A stretch of 13,494 nt of DNA. Source: Selenomonadaceae bacterium. GTDB taxonomy: Bacteria; Bacillota; Negativicutes; Selenomonadales; Selenomonadaceae. Below are positions 6,293 through 13,014 of this stretch, piece after piece (position 1 is the first letter of the stretch; the number at the start of each line of letters is the position of its first letter). The position numbers and the translations under genes are program-made. The stretch spans positions 1 through 13,494 of the forward strand of contig JAFUTM010000138.1 of the NCBI GenBank assembly GCA_017484235.1. Reading direction: 5' to 3'. The notes below the pieces were generated by a model. It did not search any database, was not told where the DNA came from, and worked only from the letters and a program-made list of their open reading frames with translations.

Positions 6293-7255
6293 TTAAATTT
6301 CTTCAACTGGTTTAAGTTCTAGTCCAAGTTCGTCAAGTTTCTTCTTAACCTCATCAAGCGACTTACGACCAAGATTACGGACTTTCATCATTTCATCTTC
6401 AGTTCTCGCCACCAAATCGGCAACCGTATTAATGCCTGCACGTTTAAGACAATTGAAGGAACGAACAGAAAGATCCAAATCTTCAATCGTCATTTCTAAG
6501 ATCTTGCCGGATTCGTCGACTTGTTCTTCAAAGAAGATTGGCTCTTCTTCTTCAATTTCTTCAGGTAATCCGTCGATATTTTGGAATAATTTTAAATGCA
6601 TAACAAGGATACTTGCGGCTTTTGATATAGCTTCTTCTGGTCGCATTGCACCATTAGTCCAAACTTCCAAAATCAGCTTGTCATAGTCCATTACGTTGCC
6701 GACACGCGTATCTTGAACTAAATACTTAACACGTTCAACCGGCGAAAACAGAGAATCAATTGGAATCGTACCAATTACATCATCTACGTTTTTATTCTTT
6801 TCAGCCGGCACATATCCACGCCCACGTTCAACTTTCATTTCAACCTTTAACTTGCCCATTTCATTGAGCGTGGCAATATGTAAACTTTTATTTAAAACTT
6901 CAATATCAGAATCACAAATAATATTAGCTCCAGTAACTTCCTGCTCGCCTTCGACGTCAATATAAATAGTCTTCGGTTCGTCAGTGTCCATTCTTAAACA
7001 AAGCTGCTTAATATTGAGAACAATATTTGTAATATCGTCTCTGACACCAGGCAAAGTTGAAAATTCGTGCAATACGCCATCAATTTTAATTGAAGTTACC
7101 GCAGCACCTTCCAGTGAAGATAACAACATTCGACGCAAGCCGTTTCCAATAGTTGTACCGTAACCTCTTTCAAGCGGTTCACAAACGAAACGACCATATC
7201 GACCATCTTCACTTAATTCCAAAACTTCGATTTTTGGTTTTTCAATATCTATCAT
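6293..7255 (-). CDS. rpoA: DNA-directed RNA polymerase subunit alpha
   Basis: Scaffold of RNA polymerase assembly and contact point for activators and UP elements. The N-terminal domain (about 1-230) carries GNGLRRMLLSSLEGAAVTSIK (37-57), the dimer and assembly surface. An unusually acidic linker (about 231-248, EEIEEEEPIFFEEQ) leads to the C-terminal domain, which holds VRSFNCLK, DLVARTEDEMM and NLGRKSLDEVK. The Arg, Asn, Gly, Lys and Ser positions used for DNA contact are present. I use the ATG at 7255 (320 residues, MIDIEKP), eight bases after GGAAGGGG; a TTG directly upstream (7258) is also possible. Unlike most alpha operons, a 157-base gap with a palindromic repeat separates it from rpsD. 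Confidence 0.98.
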   Translation of the reverse strand: MIDIEKPKIEVLELSEDGRYGRFVCEPLERGYGTTIGNGLRRMLLSSLEGAAVTSIKIDGVLHEFSTLPGVRDDITNIVLNIKQLCLRMDTDEPKTIYIDVEGEQEVTGANIICDSDIEVLNKSLHIATLNEMGKLKVEMKVERGRGYVPAEKNKNVDDVIGTIPIDSLFSPVERVKYLVQDTRVGNVMDYDKLILEVWTNGAMRPEEAISKAASILVMHLKLFQNIDGLPEEIEEEEPIFFEEQVDESGKILEMTIEDLDLSVRSFNCLKRAGINTVADLVARTEDEMMKVRNLGRKSLDEVKKKLDELGLELKPVEEI

Positions 7256-7278
7256 CAATAATGCCCCTTCCGCCTTTG

Positions 7279-7385
7279 TTAATTAGGAATGCTGAATGAG
7301 GAATGATGAATAAATTAATTCGTAATGCAAAATGCGAAATGCGTAATTGAATTAATTCCTAATTTCTCATTTCTCATTCCTAATT
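7279..7385. repeat. Palindromic heptad-repeat element, copy 2 (inside the alpha operon)
   Basis: Arms at 7281-7315 and 7351-7385 are complementary at 28 of 35 positions and have GAATNNN periodicity. The core at 7317-7349 matches the core of copy 1 at 27 of 33 positions. A further partial arm, AATTCCTAATT (7391-7401), follows. The element sits between rpsD and rpoA and must be transcribed as part of their mRNA unless it terminates or processes it. No insertion-sequence ORF or clear target-site duplication is seen. Confidence 0.75.
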
Positions 7386-7412
7386 GAGTTAATTCCTAAT
7401 TGATTGCGGCGA

Positions 7413-8006
7413 TTATCTGGAATACAATTCGATGATGGACTGTTCATTGACTGGGACATCAATTTCGTCACGATTTGGAAAACGTACAACACTGCCCTTT
7501 AAATTTACTTGATCAGCTTCAAGCCACGCAGGAGCTGAAAGTGCATTATTAGTTTCTTTTAAAGCTTTGAAGAACGCATTGTTCTGACTCTTCTCGTCAA
7601 CAGAAATCACATCTCCAACTTTAATCAAAGCAGATGGAATGTCAAGTCTTTTGCCATTTACGGTGATATGACCGTGACGAACTACTTGACGCGCCTGTCT
7701 TCTAGTATTAGCAAGACCGAGGCGGAATACAACATTATCAATACGACGTTCAAGTAATCTGAGAAGATTTTCACCAGTAACGCCCTGCATTTTCTTTGCT
7801 TTTTCATAGTAATTACGGAACTGTTTTTCAAGTACACCATAAATGAATTTAGCTTTCTGCTTTTCTTTAAGCTGAAGGCCATACTCACTAACTTTACGGT
7901 TAGTACGGCGTACTTGACGTTTAGACTGTTTTGAGCGACCAATTACTGCTGGTTCCAAACCCAGCGCACGGCAACGCTTTAAATCAGGTACTCTATCAAT
8001 TGCCAA
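7413..8006 (-). CDS. rpsD: 30S ribosomal protein S4 (cysteine-poor form)
   Basis: Primary 16S rRNA-binding protein that starts small-subunit assembly; in E. coli it also represses the alpha operon. It has 197 residues. The N-terminal region (MAIDRVPDLKRCRALG) has a single Cys and lacks the zinc-binding cysteine cluster found in other S4 proteins. The core is typical: SEYGLQLKEKQKAKFIYGV (40-58), FRNYYEKA (63-70), NLLRLLERRIDNVVFRLG (80-97) and the S4 RNA-binding domain with VRHGHITVNGKR (108-119). It ends IELYSR. The start is TTG at 8006, nine bases after GGAGG. It lies 16 bases after rpsK. Confidence 0.97.
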   Translation of the reverse strand: MAIDRVPDLKRCRALGLEPAVIGRSKQSKRQVRRTNRKVSEYGLQLKEKQKAKFIYGVLEKQFRNYYEKAKKMQGVTGENLLRLLERRIDNVVFRLGLANTRRQARQVVRHGHITVNGKRLDIPSALIKVGDVISVDEKSQNNAFFKALKETNNALSAPAWLEADQVNLKGSVVRFPNRDEIDVPVNEQSIIELYSR

Positions 8007-8022
8007 AATTCAACACCTCCCA

Positions 8023-8415
8023 TTAAACTCTTCTGCGTTTTGGCGGACGACAACCATTATGTGGAATAGGCGTAACGTCTTTAATCATATTGACTTCAAG
8101 ACCTGTTGCCTGGAGAGAACGAATTGCCGCTTCACGACCAGCTCCAGGTCCTTTTACGTAAACTTCAACTTGTTTAAGACCGTGTTCCATTGCGGCTTTT
8201 GCTGCAACTTCTGCCGCCATCTGCGCTGCAAACGGAGTACTTTTTCTTGAGCCGCGAAAGCCCAAGCCGCCTGCGCTTGCCCATGAGAGTGCATTGCCGC
8301 TCTTATCAGTGAGCGTTACAATCGTATTATTAAACGTGGAACTGATATGTGCCACGCCATATTCTATATTCTTGCGTACTTTTTTCTTGGTGCGGACTGT
8401 TTTCTTTGCTGCCAC
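8023..8415 (-). CDS. rpsK: 30S ribosomal protein S11
   Basis: Small-subunit platform protein near the mRNA exit. I choose the GTG at 8415, which gives 130 residues (MAAKKTVRTKKKVRKNIEYG), with AGGAG eight bases upstream; this matches the usual length and N-terminus. The in-frame TTG at 8433 would add six residues but has no ribosome binding site. Signatures include AHISSTFNNTIVTLTD, SWASAGGLGFRGSRKSTPFAA and the C-terminal PIPHNGCRPPKRRRV. It lies 44 bases after rpsM in the standard alpha-operon order. Confidence 0.97.
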   Translation of the reverse strand: MAAKKTVRTKKKVRKNIEYGVAHISSTFNNTIVTLTDKSGNALSWASAGGLGFRGSRKSTPFAAQMAAEVAAKAAMEHGLKQVEVYVKGPGAGREAAIRSLQATGLEVNMIKDVTPIPHNGCRPPKRRRV

Positions 8416-8459
8416 CTTTTTATCTCCTGCCAATTAATTATTAAGATAATTTTAATAAA

Positions 8460-8834
8460 TTAATTTTCTTTCTTCTTGCCCTGGACGAGCTTCTTAGGAC
8501 CCTTACGAGTTCTGGCGTTATTTTTAGTATTTTGTCCACGAACCGGAAGACCGAGACGATGGCGGCGACCACGATAGCAGCCGATATCAATGAGTCGCTT
8601 GATGTCCATCTGAATGTCACGACGAAGATCACCTTCAACGACGACATTATGATCGATAGCATCACGAAGTTTAACTACTTCGTCCTCCGTGAGGTCTTTA
8701 GTTCTCGTATCAGGATTAACTCCTGTCATTCCAAGTATTTTTTGAGACGTTTTAAGTCCAATGCCAAAAATGTACGTCAATGCGTACTCAATTCTCTTAT
8801 CACGTGGCAAATCTACACCGGCAATACGTGCCAT
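8460..8834 (-). CDS. rpsM: 30S ribosomal protein S13
   Basis: Small-subunit head protein that contacts the P-site tRNA and the large-subunit bridges. It has 124 residues and opens MARIAGVDLPRDKRIEYAL. It has the helix-hairpin-helix region IFGIGLKTSQKILG (22-35) and the basic tail from RGRRHRLGLPVRGQ through NARTRKGPKK. The lysine-rich end (GKKKEN) is normal for Bacillota. The ATG at 8834 follows AGGAGG by 10 bases and is 27 bases after rpmJ. Confidence 0.98.
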   Translation of the reverse strand: MARIAGVDLPRDKRIEYALTYIFGIGLKTSQKILGMTGVNPDTRTKDLTEDEVVKLRDAIDHNVVVEGDLRRDIQMDIKRLIDIGCYRGRRHRLGLPVRGQNTKNNARTRKGPKKLVQGKKKEN

Positions 8835-8861
8835 AACTTTTGCACCTCCTCTGCTGCAAAA

Positions 8862-8975
8862 TCAGCCTTGACGCTGTTTATGTTTCGGATTTTCACAAAT
8901 GACCATTACACGACCTTTGCGTTTAATGATCTTACACTTTTCACACATCTTTTTAACGGATGGTCTAACTTTCAT
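8862..8975 (-). CDS. rpmJ: 50S ribosomal protein L36, zinc-binding type
   Basis: A 37-residue large-subunit protein, read as MKVRPSVKKMCEKCKIIKRK continuing with GRVMVICENPKHKQRQG. C11, C14, C27 and H32 form the zinc ribbon, so this is the zinc-dependent form. The ATG at 8975 follows AAAGGAGG by 8 bases. It is the first gene behind the promoter at 9003-9031 and so heads the rpmJ-rpsM-rpsK-rpsD-rpoA-rplQ unit. It is short enough to be missed by gene callers with a length cutoff. Confidence 0.97.
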   Translation of the reverse strand: MKVRPSVKKMCEKCKIIKRKGRVMVICENPKHKQRQG

Positions 8976-9002
8976 AATCTATCCTCCTTTACACGTCTTA
9001 TT

Positions 9003-9031
9003 AATATACCATACTTAAATAACTGTGTCAA
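9003..9031 (-). promoter_or_regulatory. Strong promoter of the rpmJ-rplQ operon
   Basis: On the minus strand: perfect TTGACA (9026-9031), a 17-base spacer and TATATT (9003-9008), with the expected start about 20 bases before the rpmJ AAAGGAGG. It begins a few bases after the infA terminator's T run. This gives the alpha operon transcription independent of the spc genes. Confidence 0.78.
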
Positions 9032-9034
9032 TAT

Positions 9035-9089
9035 AAAAAACAACTTTATTTTCAAACTTTTTATAATTAATCTGAAAATAAAATTGTTT
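9035..9089 (-). terminator. Intrinsic terminator or attenuator after infA
   Basis: On the minus strand a 14-bp stem with one G-U pair (9073-9086 with 9041-9054), extended by three A-T pairs at its base, encloses an 18-base loop. It is followed by six T (9035-9040). The stem is AT-rich, so termination may be incomplete. It separates infA from rpmJ. Confidence 0.68.
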
Positions 9090-9115
9090 ATATAAAAATC
9101 AATTTCATTAAATGA

Positions 9116-9334
9116 CTACTTAAATCGATAAGTAATGCGACCTCTTGACAAATCGTAAGGTGTTAACTCGATAGTCACTTTATCACCTGGCAAAATACGT
9201 ATAAAATTCATTCTGATTTTGCCGGATACGTGAGCAAGAACAGTATGACCATTTTCTAATTGAACTTGAAACATTGCATTTGGTAACGCTTCAAGAACTT
9301 TGCCTTCAACTTCAATTACGTCTTGTTTTGACAT
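9116..9334 (-). CDS. infA: Translation initiation factor IF-1
   Basis: A single OB-fold protein of 72 residues that occupies the ribosomal A site during initiation. It shows VIEVEGKVLEALPNAMFQV, the RNA-binding HTVLAHVSGKIRMNFIRILPGD region (positions ~30-51) and the conserved SRGRITYRFK end. The ATG at 9334 follows GAGGAG by 6 bases. Only 18 bases separate it from adk, so no map gene lies between them. It is the last gene of the upstream unit, followed by a hairpin terminator. Confidence 0.98.
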   Translation of the reverse strand: MSKQDVIEVEGKVLEALPNAMFQVQLENGHTVLAHVSGKIRMNFIRILPGDKVTIELTPYDLSRGRITYRFK

Positions 9335-9352
9335 AGTTGTCTCCTCTTCTAA

Positions 9353-10003
9353 TTAATTCACCGTGGACAAGACGTTTAAAAGGTCTTCGGTGACTTTGTC
9401 AATTGGTTGTCTGCCATCAATTTCGGTATAAATGCCCGCTTTTTTATAATAATCAATAAGCGGCTTAGTTGAGGATTCATAAGCGGACAAACGATTTTTC
9501 ATCGTCTCTTCATTATCATCTTTACGCTGATAGAGTTCTCCACCACAATTATCACAAACGCCCTCTTCACGAGTAGGATTAAACTTAACGTGATAAGTTG
9601 CACCGCATTTTTTACAGATTCTGCGTCCAACTGCACGTTCAACTAAATCACTGACAGGAACGTGTATATTGAGTACACGGCTCAATTTTATTCCGAGATT
9701 TTCCAGAATATTTTTAAGTGCGTCAGCCTGTTCAACTGTACGTGGAAAACCATCAAGTATAAAGCCTTTCTTGCAGTCATCTTTGGCAAGCCGTTCTCTA
9801 ACGATGCCAATTGTGATTTCATCTGGCACAAGACCGCCAGCGTCCATTACAGCTTTAGCCTGTTTGCCAAGTTCCGTACCTTCTTTAACCGCTGCACGAA
9901 ACATATCGCCCGTTGAAATATGTGGTATATTAAGTTTTTTTACAAGTTCGGCCGCCTGCGTACCTTTTCCGGCACCAGGAGGTCCCATTAATAAAAGTTG
10001 CAT
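9353..10003 (-). CDS. adk: Adenylate kinase
   Basis: Converts ATP + AMP to 2 ADP and maintains the adenylate energy balance in the cytoplasm. I start at the ATG at 10003 (216 residues, MQLLLMGPPG), nine bases after AGGAGG; the longer reading from 10024 would include the ribosome binding site. The P-loop GPPGAGKGT (7-15), the AMP-site STGDMFR (30-36), DGFPRT (84-89) and the GRR of the lid (127-129) are present. The long-form lid carries four cysteines (C130, C133, C150, C153), a structural zinc site typical of Gram-positive enzymes. It lies between secY and infA; a short heptad-type hairpin separates it from secY. Confidence 0.98.
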   Translation of the reverse strand: MQLLLMGPPGAGKGTQAAELVKKLNIPHISTGDMFRAAVKEGTELGKQAKAVMDAGGLVPDEITIGIVRERLAKDDCKKGFILDGFPRTVEQADALKNILENLGIKLSRVLNIHVPVSDLVERAVGRRICKKCGATYHVKFNPTREEGVCDNCGGELYQRKDDNEETMKNRLSAYESSTKPLIDYYKKAGIYTEIDGRQPIDKVTEDLLNVLSTVN

Positions 10004-10028
10004 TTTTAGTTTCCTCCTCATCATTAAG

Positions 10029-10084
10029 GACTAATGTGTAATCATTATTGAGAAAAAATTGCCCATTGTCATTACTAATTAGTC
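10029..10084. repeat. Short heptad-periodic imperfect hairpin between secY and adk
   Basis: GACTAAT (10029-10035) and ATTAGTC (10078-10084) are perfect inverted ends. The interior shows 7-base spaced TAAT/ATTA units and partial complementarity (TAAT and ATTG matches). It starts directly after the secY stop. It resembles the two larger elements in periodicity but lacks their 33-base core. The relationship is uncertain. Confidence 0.45.
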
Positions 10085-10085
10085 A

Positions 10086-11342
10086 TTATTTCATAAAGCC
10101 TTCATAGTGTCGCATAACGACCATTGCCTCAATTTGTTTCATAGTATGGAGCGCAACACTGACAACAATTAAAAGAGCAGTACCGCCAAAATAGACACCT
10201 TGTATATGAGTAGCACCGGCAATTAAGTTTGGCAAAACCGCAATAAAAGCTAAAAATATTGATCCTGCCAGAGTAATGCGTGTCAATACATAATCAAGAT
10301 AGTCCGCCGTAGGCTGTCCTGGACGAATTCCAGGTACAAAACCACCATATTTTTTTAAGTTTTCTGCCATATCAGGTATTTTCACTGTAACTGCTGTATA
10401 GAAATAGGTGAAGAAAATTATTAACACCACATAAATTGAAGTCTGCAACGGTGTTCCCCATTGTAAATACGCAGCCGCTGTCTTAACCCAAGGTATGTCG
10501 ACAAATTGAGCTATTGTAACTGGAAACATCAATACCGACGAAGCAAATATTATTGGTATAACGCCGGCTTGATTAACTTTTAATGGAATATGGCTGGAAT
10601 GACCGCCATACGCCCTTGCACCTACAACTCGTTTAGCATAAGATATTGGAATGCGTCTAAATCCAGCTTCGATAAATATTACAAACACAATCATCGCAAT
10701 TGCAATAACAGCAAACAATAATACACTAAAATAATTTATAGTTCCAGCTTGAATGTATTGATAGATCATCCCAATATTCTTTGGCAATGCTGCAACAATA
10801 CCAGCAAAAATTATTAAAGAAATACCGTTACCGACTCCCTGCGCCGTAATTTGTTCACCAATCCACATTAACAGTGTAGTCCCAGCTGTCAATGTAATTG
10901 CAATAATCAATATATTGACTGGATTAGGATTTAAAATTGCCTGTTGTAAACCTATTGACATTCCAACGGCTTGGAAAAAAGCTAAAACTACTGTAAGTTG
11001 TCGAGTGACTTTAGTTGTTTTTTTGTGCCCTTCCGCGCCTTCTTTTGACCACTGTTCAAGTGTTGGTATTACAACTGTCAACAACTGCATTATGATAGCT
11101 GCATTGATATAAGGTGTAATACTCATTGCGAAGATCGAAAACTTACTAAACGCACCGCCGGAGAAGAGATCCAACAGTCCGAACAAGCTGCCATTATTAA
11201 ATAATTGTTCAATTGCCGTTGGATCCACTCCTGGCACAGGAATGTGTGTTCCCATTCTGAAAATGGCGAACATTATTAGCGTAAATACTATGCGCTGTCT
11301 TAATTCTGGAATCTTAACGATATTTGAAAGTGCCGACAGCAC
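10086..11342 (-). CDS. secY: Protein translocase subunit SecY
   Basis: Channel-forming subunit of the SecYEG translocon in the cytoplasmic membrane. The 418-residue length is normal for Bacillota, and ten hydrophobic segments are readable. Signatures include RMGTHIPVPGVDP (29-41), SITPYINAAIIMQLLT (74-89), and the block around MWIGEQITAQGVGNGISL (159-176). The start is GTG at 11342, immediately after the rplO TAA. Its ribosome binding site GAGGTG lies in the last codons of rplO, so translation is probably coupled. It is in the usual position between rplO and adk. Confidence 0.98.
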   Translation of the reverse strand: MLSALSNIVKIPELRQRIVFTLIMFAIFRMGTHIPVPGVDPTAIEQLFNNGSLFGLLDLFSGGAFSKFSIFAMSITPYINAAIIMQLLTVVIPTLEQWSKEGAEGHKKTTKVTRQLTVVLAFFQAVGMSIGLQQAILNPNPVNILIIAITLTAGTTLLMWIGEQITAQGVGNGISLIIFAGIVAALPKNIGMIYQYIQAGTINYFSVLLFAVIAIAMIVFVIFIEAGFRRIPISYAKRVVGARAYGGHSSHIPLKVNQAGVIPIIFASSVLMFPVTIAQFVDIPWVKTAAAYLQWGTPLQTSIYVVLIIFFTYFYTAVTVKIPDMAENLKKYGGFVPGIRPGQPTADYLDYVLTRITLAGSIFLAFIAVLPNLIAGATHIQGVYFGGTALLIVVSVALHTMKQIEAMVVMRHYEGFMK

Positions 11343-11864
11343 TTAGCTCACCTCAGGATTTTCTTTTTCAGTTTTAACTTTTTTACTCGAATCTTCTTCG
11401 ACTTCTACAGGTTCACCAATTAACTCAATTGTACCGCCTGCAGCTTTAATTTTTTCTGCAGCTGACTTTGTAAAGCCATTTGCTACAACTGTCAATTTTT
11501 TGGTTAATTCACCATTGCCAAGTATTCTGACACCATCTAAAATATTTTTAAGAATGCCGCTTTCGATAAGTGCAACTGGATCAACAATCGCACCATCTTC
11601 AAATCTCTTATCGAGAGTCTCAACATTAACTTCGGCATATTCTTTAGCCCAAATGTTTTTAAAACCGCGTTTTGGCAAACGACGATAAATCGGCATTTGA
11701 CCGCCTTCAAAACCAGGTCTTACACCGCCGCCGCTTCTCGCTTTTTGTCCCTTATGACCGCGACCGGAAGTTTTTCCAAGTCCAGAACCACTACCACGAC
11801 CAACACGTTTTCTATCTTTGCGAGAGCCTTCAGCAGGTTTAAGTTCGTGTAATTTTATGCTCAT
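11343..11864 (-). CDS. rplO: 50S ribosomal protein L15, with C-terminal extension
   Basis: Late-assembling large-subunit protein. Residues 1-150 follow the standard pattern: MSIKLHELKPAEGSRKDRKRV, the glycine-rich GRGSGSGLGKTSGRGHKGQK (22-41), GFEGGQMPIYRRLPKRGF (51-68), and a C-terminal domain ending GGTIELIGE. Length is 173 against about 145-150 usual. The extra tail (151-173) is rich in Glu and Lys, looks disordered and ends EVS. The codons of that tail provide the GAGGTG ribosome binding site for secY. The ATG at 11864 follows GGAGG by 7 bases. Confidence 0.97.
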   Translation of the reverse strand: MSIKLHELKPAEGSRKDRKRVGRGSGSGLGKTSGRGHKGQKARSGGGVRPGFEGGQMPIYRRLPKRGFKNIWAKEYAEVNVETLDKRFEDGAIVDPVALIESGILKNILDGVRILGNGELTKKLTVVANGFTKSAAEKIKAAGGTIELIGEPVEVEEDSSKKVKTEKENPEVS

Positions 11865-11879
11865 CTTTTAACCTCCACA

Positions 11880-12065
11880 TTACTCCGCAACTTCTTCAAC
11901 TGCGATAAGATGTTTTACTTTGTGAATTTGTCCACGAATTGTAGGTACATCTGGCAGTATAGATACAGAATTTATTTTACGAAGCCCGAGTGAACGAACC
12001 GTTTTGCGCTGAGTTTCTGGACGACCGATCAGGCTTCTTTTGAGAGTAATTTTAAGTTTTGCCAT
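11880..12065 (-). CDS. rpmD: 50S ribosomal protein L30
   Basis: Small large-subunit protein of 61 residues, read as MAKLKITLKRSLIGRPETQR, then TVRSLGLRKINSV and the closing IRGQIHKVKHLIAVEE. This is the bacterial short form. The ATG at 12065 follows GGAGGG, which begins just after the TGA of rpsE, so the two are closely coupled. It is present here although some bacteria lack L30. Confidence 0.97.
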   Translation of the reverse strand: MAKLKITLKRSLIGRPETQRKTVRSLGLRKINSVSILPDVPTIRGQIHKVKHLIAVEEVAE

Positions 12066-12078
12066 TTAAATGCCCTCC

Positions 12079-12582
12079 TCAGCCAAAAATTTCTTTAATC
12101 GTTTTGCCACGAAGTTCAGCAACAACTTCCGCACGTTTTAACTGTTTTAAACCTTCCAACGTTGCACGAACCATATTATTAGGATTGGACGAACCAAGAG
12201 ATTTTGTTAAAATGTCGTGAACGCCTGCAAGTTCAAGTACTGCACGAGCTGGACCGCCCGCGATAACTCCAGTACCTTTTGACGCTGGTCTCAATACAAC
12301 GCGACCTGCACCGAAAACACCAATTATTCCGTGTGGAATAGAGCGATCTTTTAATGCAACTTCAGTGATGTTCTTTTTAGCATCGTCAACGCCTTTGCGA
12401 ATAGCCTCAGGAACTTCAGCTGCTTTTCCGAGACCAACGCCCACTTTACCATTGCGATTGCCAACCACAACTAACGCGCTAAAAGAAAATCTACGACCGC
12501 CCTTTACAACTTTAGCAACACGATTAATATAAACTACTTTTTCTTCAAATTCCGGAGTTTCATTATTTTCATTTCTAGGCAC
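12079..12582 (-). CDS. rpsE: 30S ribosomal protein S5
   Basis: Small-subunit protein involved in decoding accuracy and mRNA unwinding. The N-terminal double-stranded-RNA-binding-like domain contains VVYINRVAKVVKGGRRFSFS and the loop VVVGNRNGKVGVGLGKAAEVP. The C-terminal domain has IPHGIIGVFGAGRVVLRPA and GTGVIAGGPARAVLELAGV. I choose the GTG at 12582 (167 residues), eight bases after AAGGAGG; the adjacent TTG at 12585 is only five bases away and less likely. It lies between rplR and rpmD in the usual order. Confidence 0.97.
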   Translation of the reverse strand: MPRNENNETPEFEEKVVYINRVAKVVKGGRRFSFSALVVVGNRNGKVGVGLGKAAEVPEAIRKGVDDAKKNITEVALKDRSIPHGIIGVFGAGRVVLRPASKGTGVIAGGPARAVLELAGVHDILTKSLGSSNPNNMVRATLEGLKQLKRAEVVAELRGKTIKEIFG

Positions 12583-12606
12583 CAAGTATACCTCCTTCTT
12601 TATATT

Positions 12607-12966
12607 TTAGAATTCCAGACCCGCTTCTCGTGCAGCTTCAGCCAAAGCCGCTACACGACCGTGATAAACGTAACCGCCACGATCAAAAACTACGGTTTTA
12701 ATGCCTTTATCAATAGCCTTCTTAGCAATCGACGTGCCAACTAATTTAGCAGCTGCAATATTTCCGCCTTTGCCCTCAAAATCTTTATCCATTGAACTTG
12801 CCGCCGCAAGAGTGATTCCCTTTTCATCGTCAATTACTTGTGCATAAATATGCGCTAAACTACGAAAAACATTCAAACGTGGACGCTCCGCCGTCCCAAA
12901 GACTTTATTACGTATTCTAAGATGACGTTTTTGACGAGTTTTATTTTTATCCGCCTTTTGAATCAA
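12607..12966 (-). CDS. rplR: 50S ribosomal protein L18
   Basis: Binds 5S rRNA together with L5 in the central protuberance. It has 119 residues with a basic N-terminus (KTRQKRHLRIRNKVFGT), then ERPRLNVFRSLAHIYAQVIDD and the C-terminal VVFDRGGYVYHGRVAALAEAAREAGLEF block. The start is TTG at 12966, eight bases after AAGGAG; no ATG lies near. It is 48 bases after rplF and 24 bases before the rpsE start, in spc-operon order. Confidence 0.97.
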   Translation of the reverse strand: MIQKADKNKTRQKRHLRIRNKVFGTAERPRLNVFRSLAHIYAQVIDDEKGITLAAASSMDKDFEGKGGNIAAAKLVGTSIAKKAIDKGIKTVVFDRGGYVYHGRVAALAEAAREAGLEF

Positions 12967-13014
12967 TTATCTCACTCCTTCCGTATAATTAAATCTATTT
13001 TAACAGTCTAATAA

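Noticed and set aside
7279..7385. Ordinary rho-independent terminator between rpsD and rpoA
   Set aside because: The stem is long and imperfect, AT-rich, and no T run follows the minus-strand descending arm, so a classical terminator call is not supported, although partial effects are possible.
8416..8433. Upstream TTG start for rpsK giving 136 residues
   Set aside because: There is no ribosome binding site before it, while the GTG at 8415 has AGGAG at the right distance and yields the usual S11 N-terminus and length.
8532..9095. 187-codon open frame on the plus strand
   Set aside because: It lies antisense to rpsM and rpmJ, has no ribosome binding site and a composition expected from the reverse of basic ribosomal genes. 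The minus-strand genes are certain.
10004..10024. Longer adk start adding seven residues
   Set aside because: This stretch contains the AGGAGG that serves the ATG at 10003, which gives the canonical MQLLLMGPPG start.
9669..10034. 121-codon open frame on the plus strand across adk
   Set aside because: It is a shadow of adk in the opposite strand, with low-complexity Ser/Pro-rich translation and no start signals.
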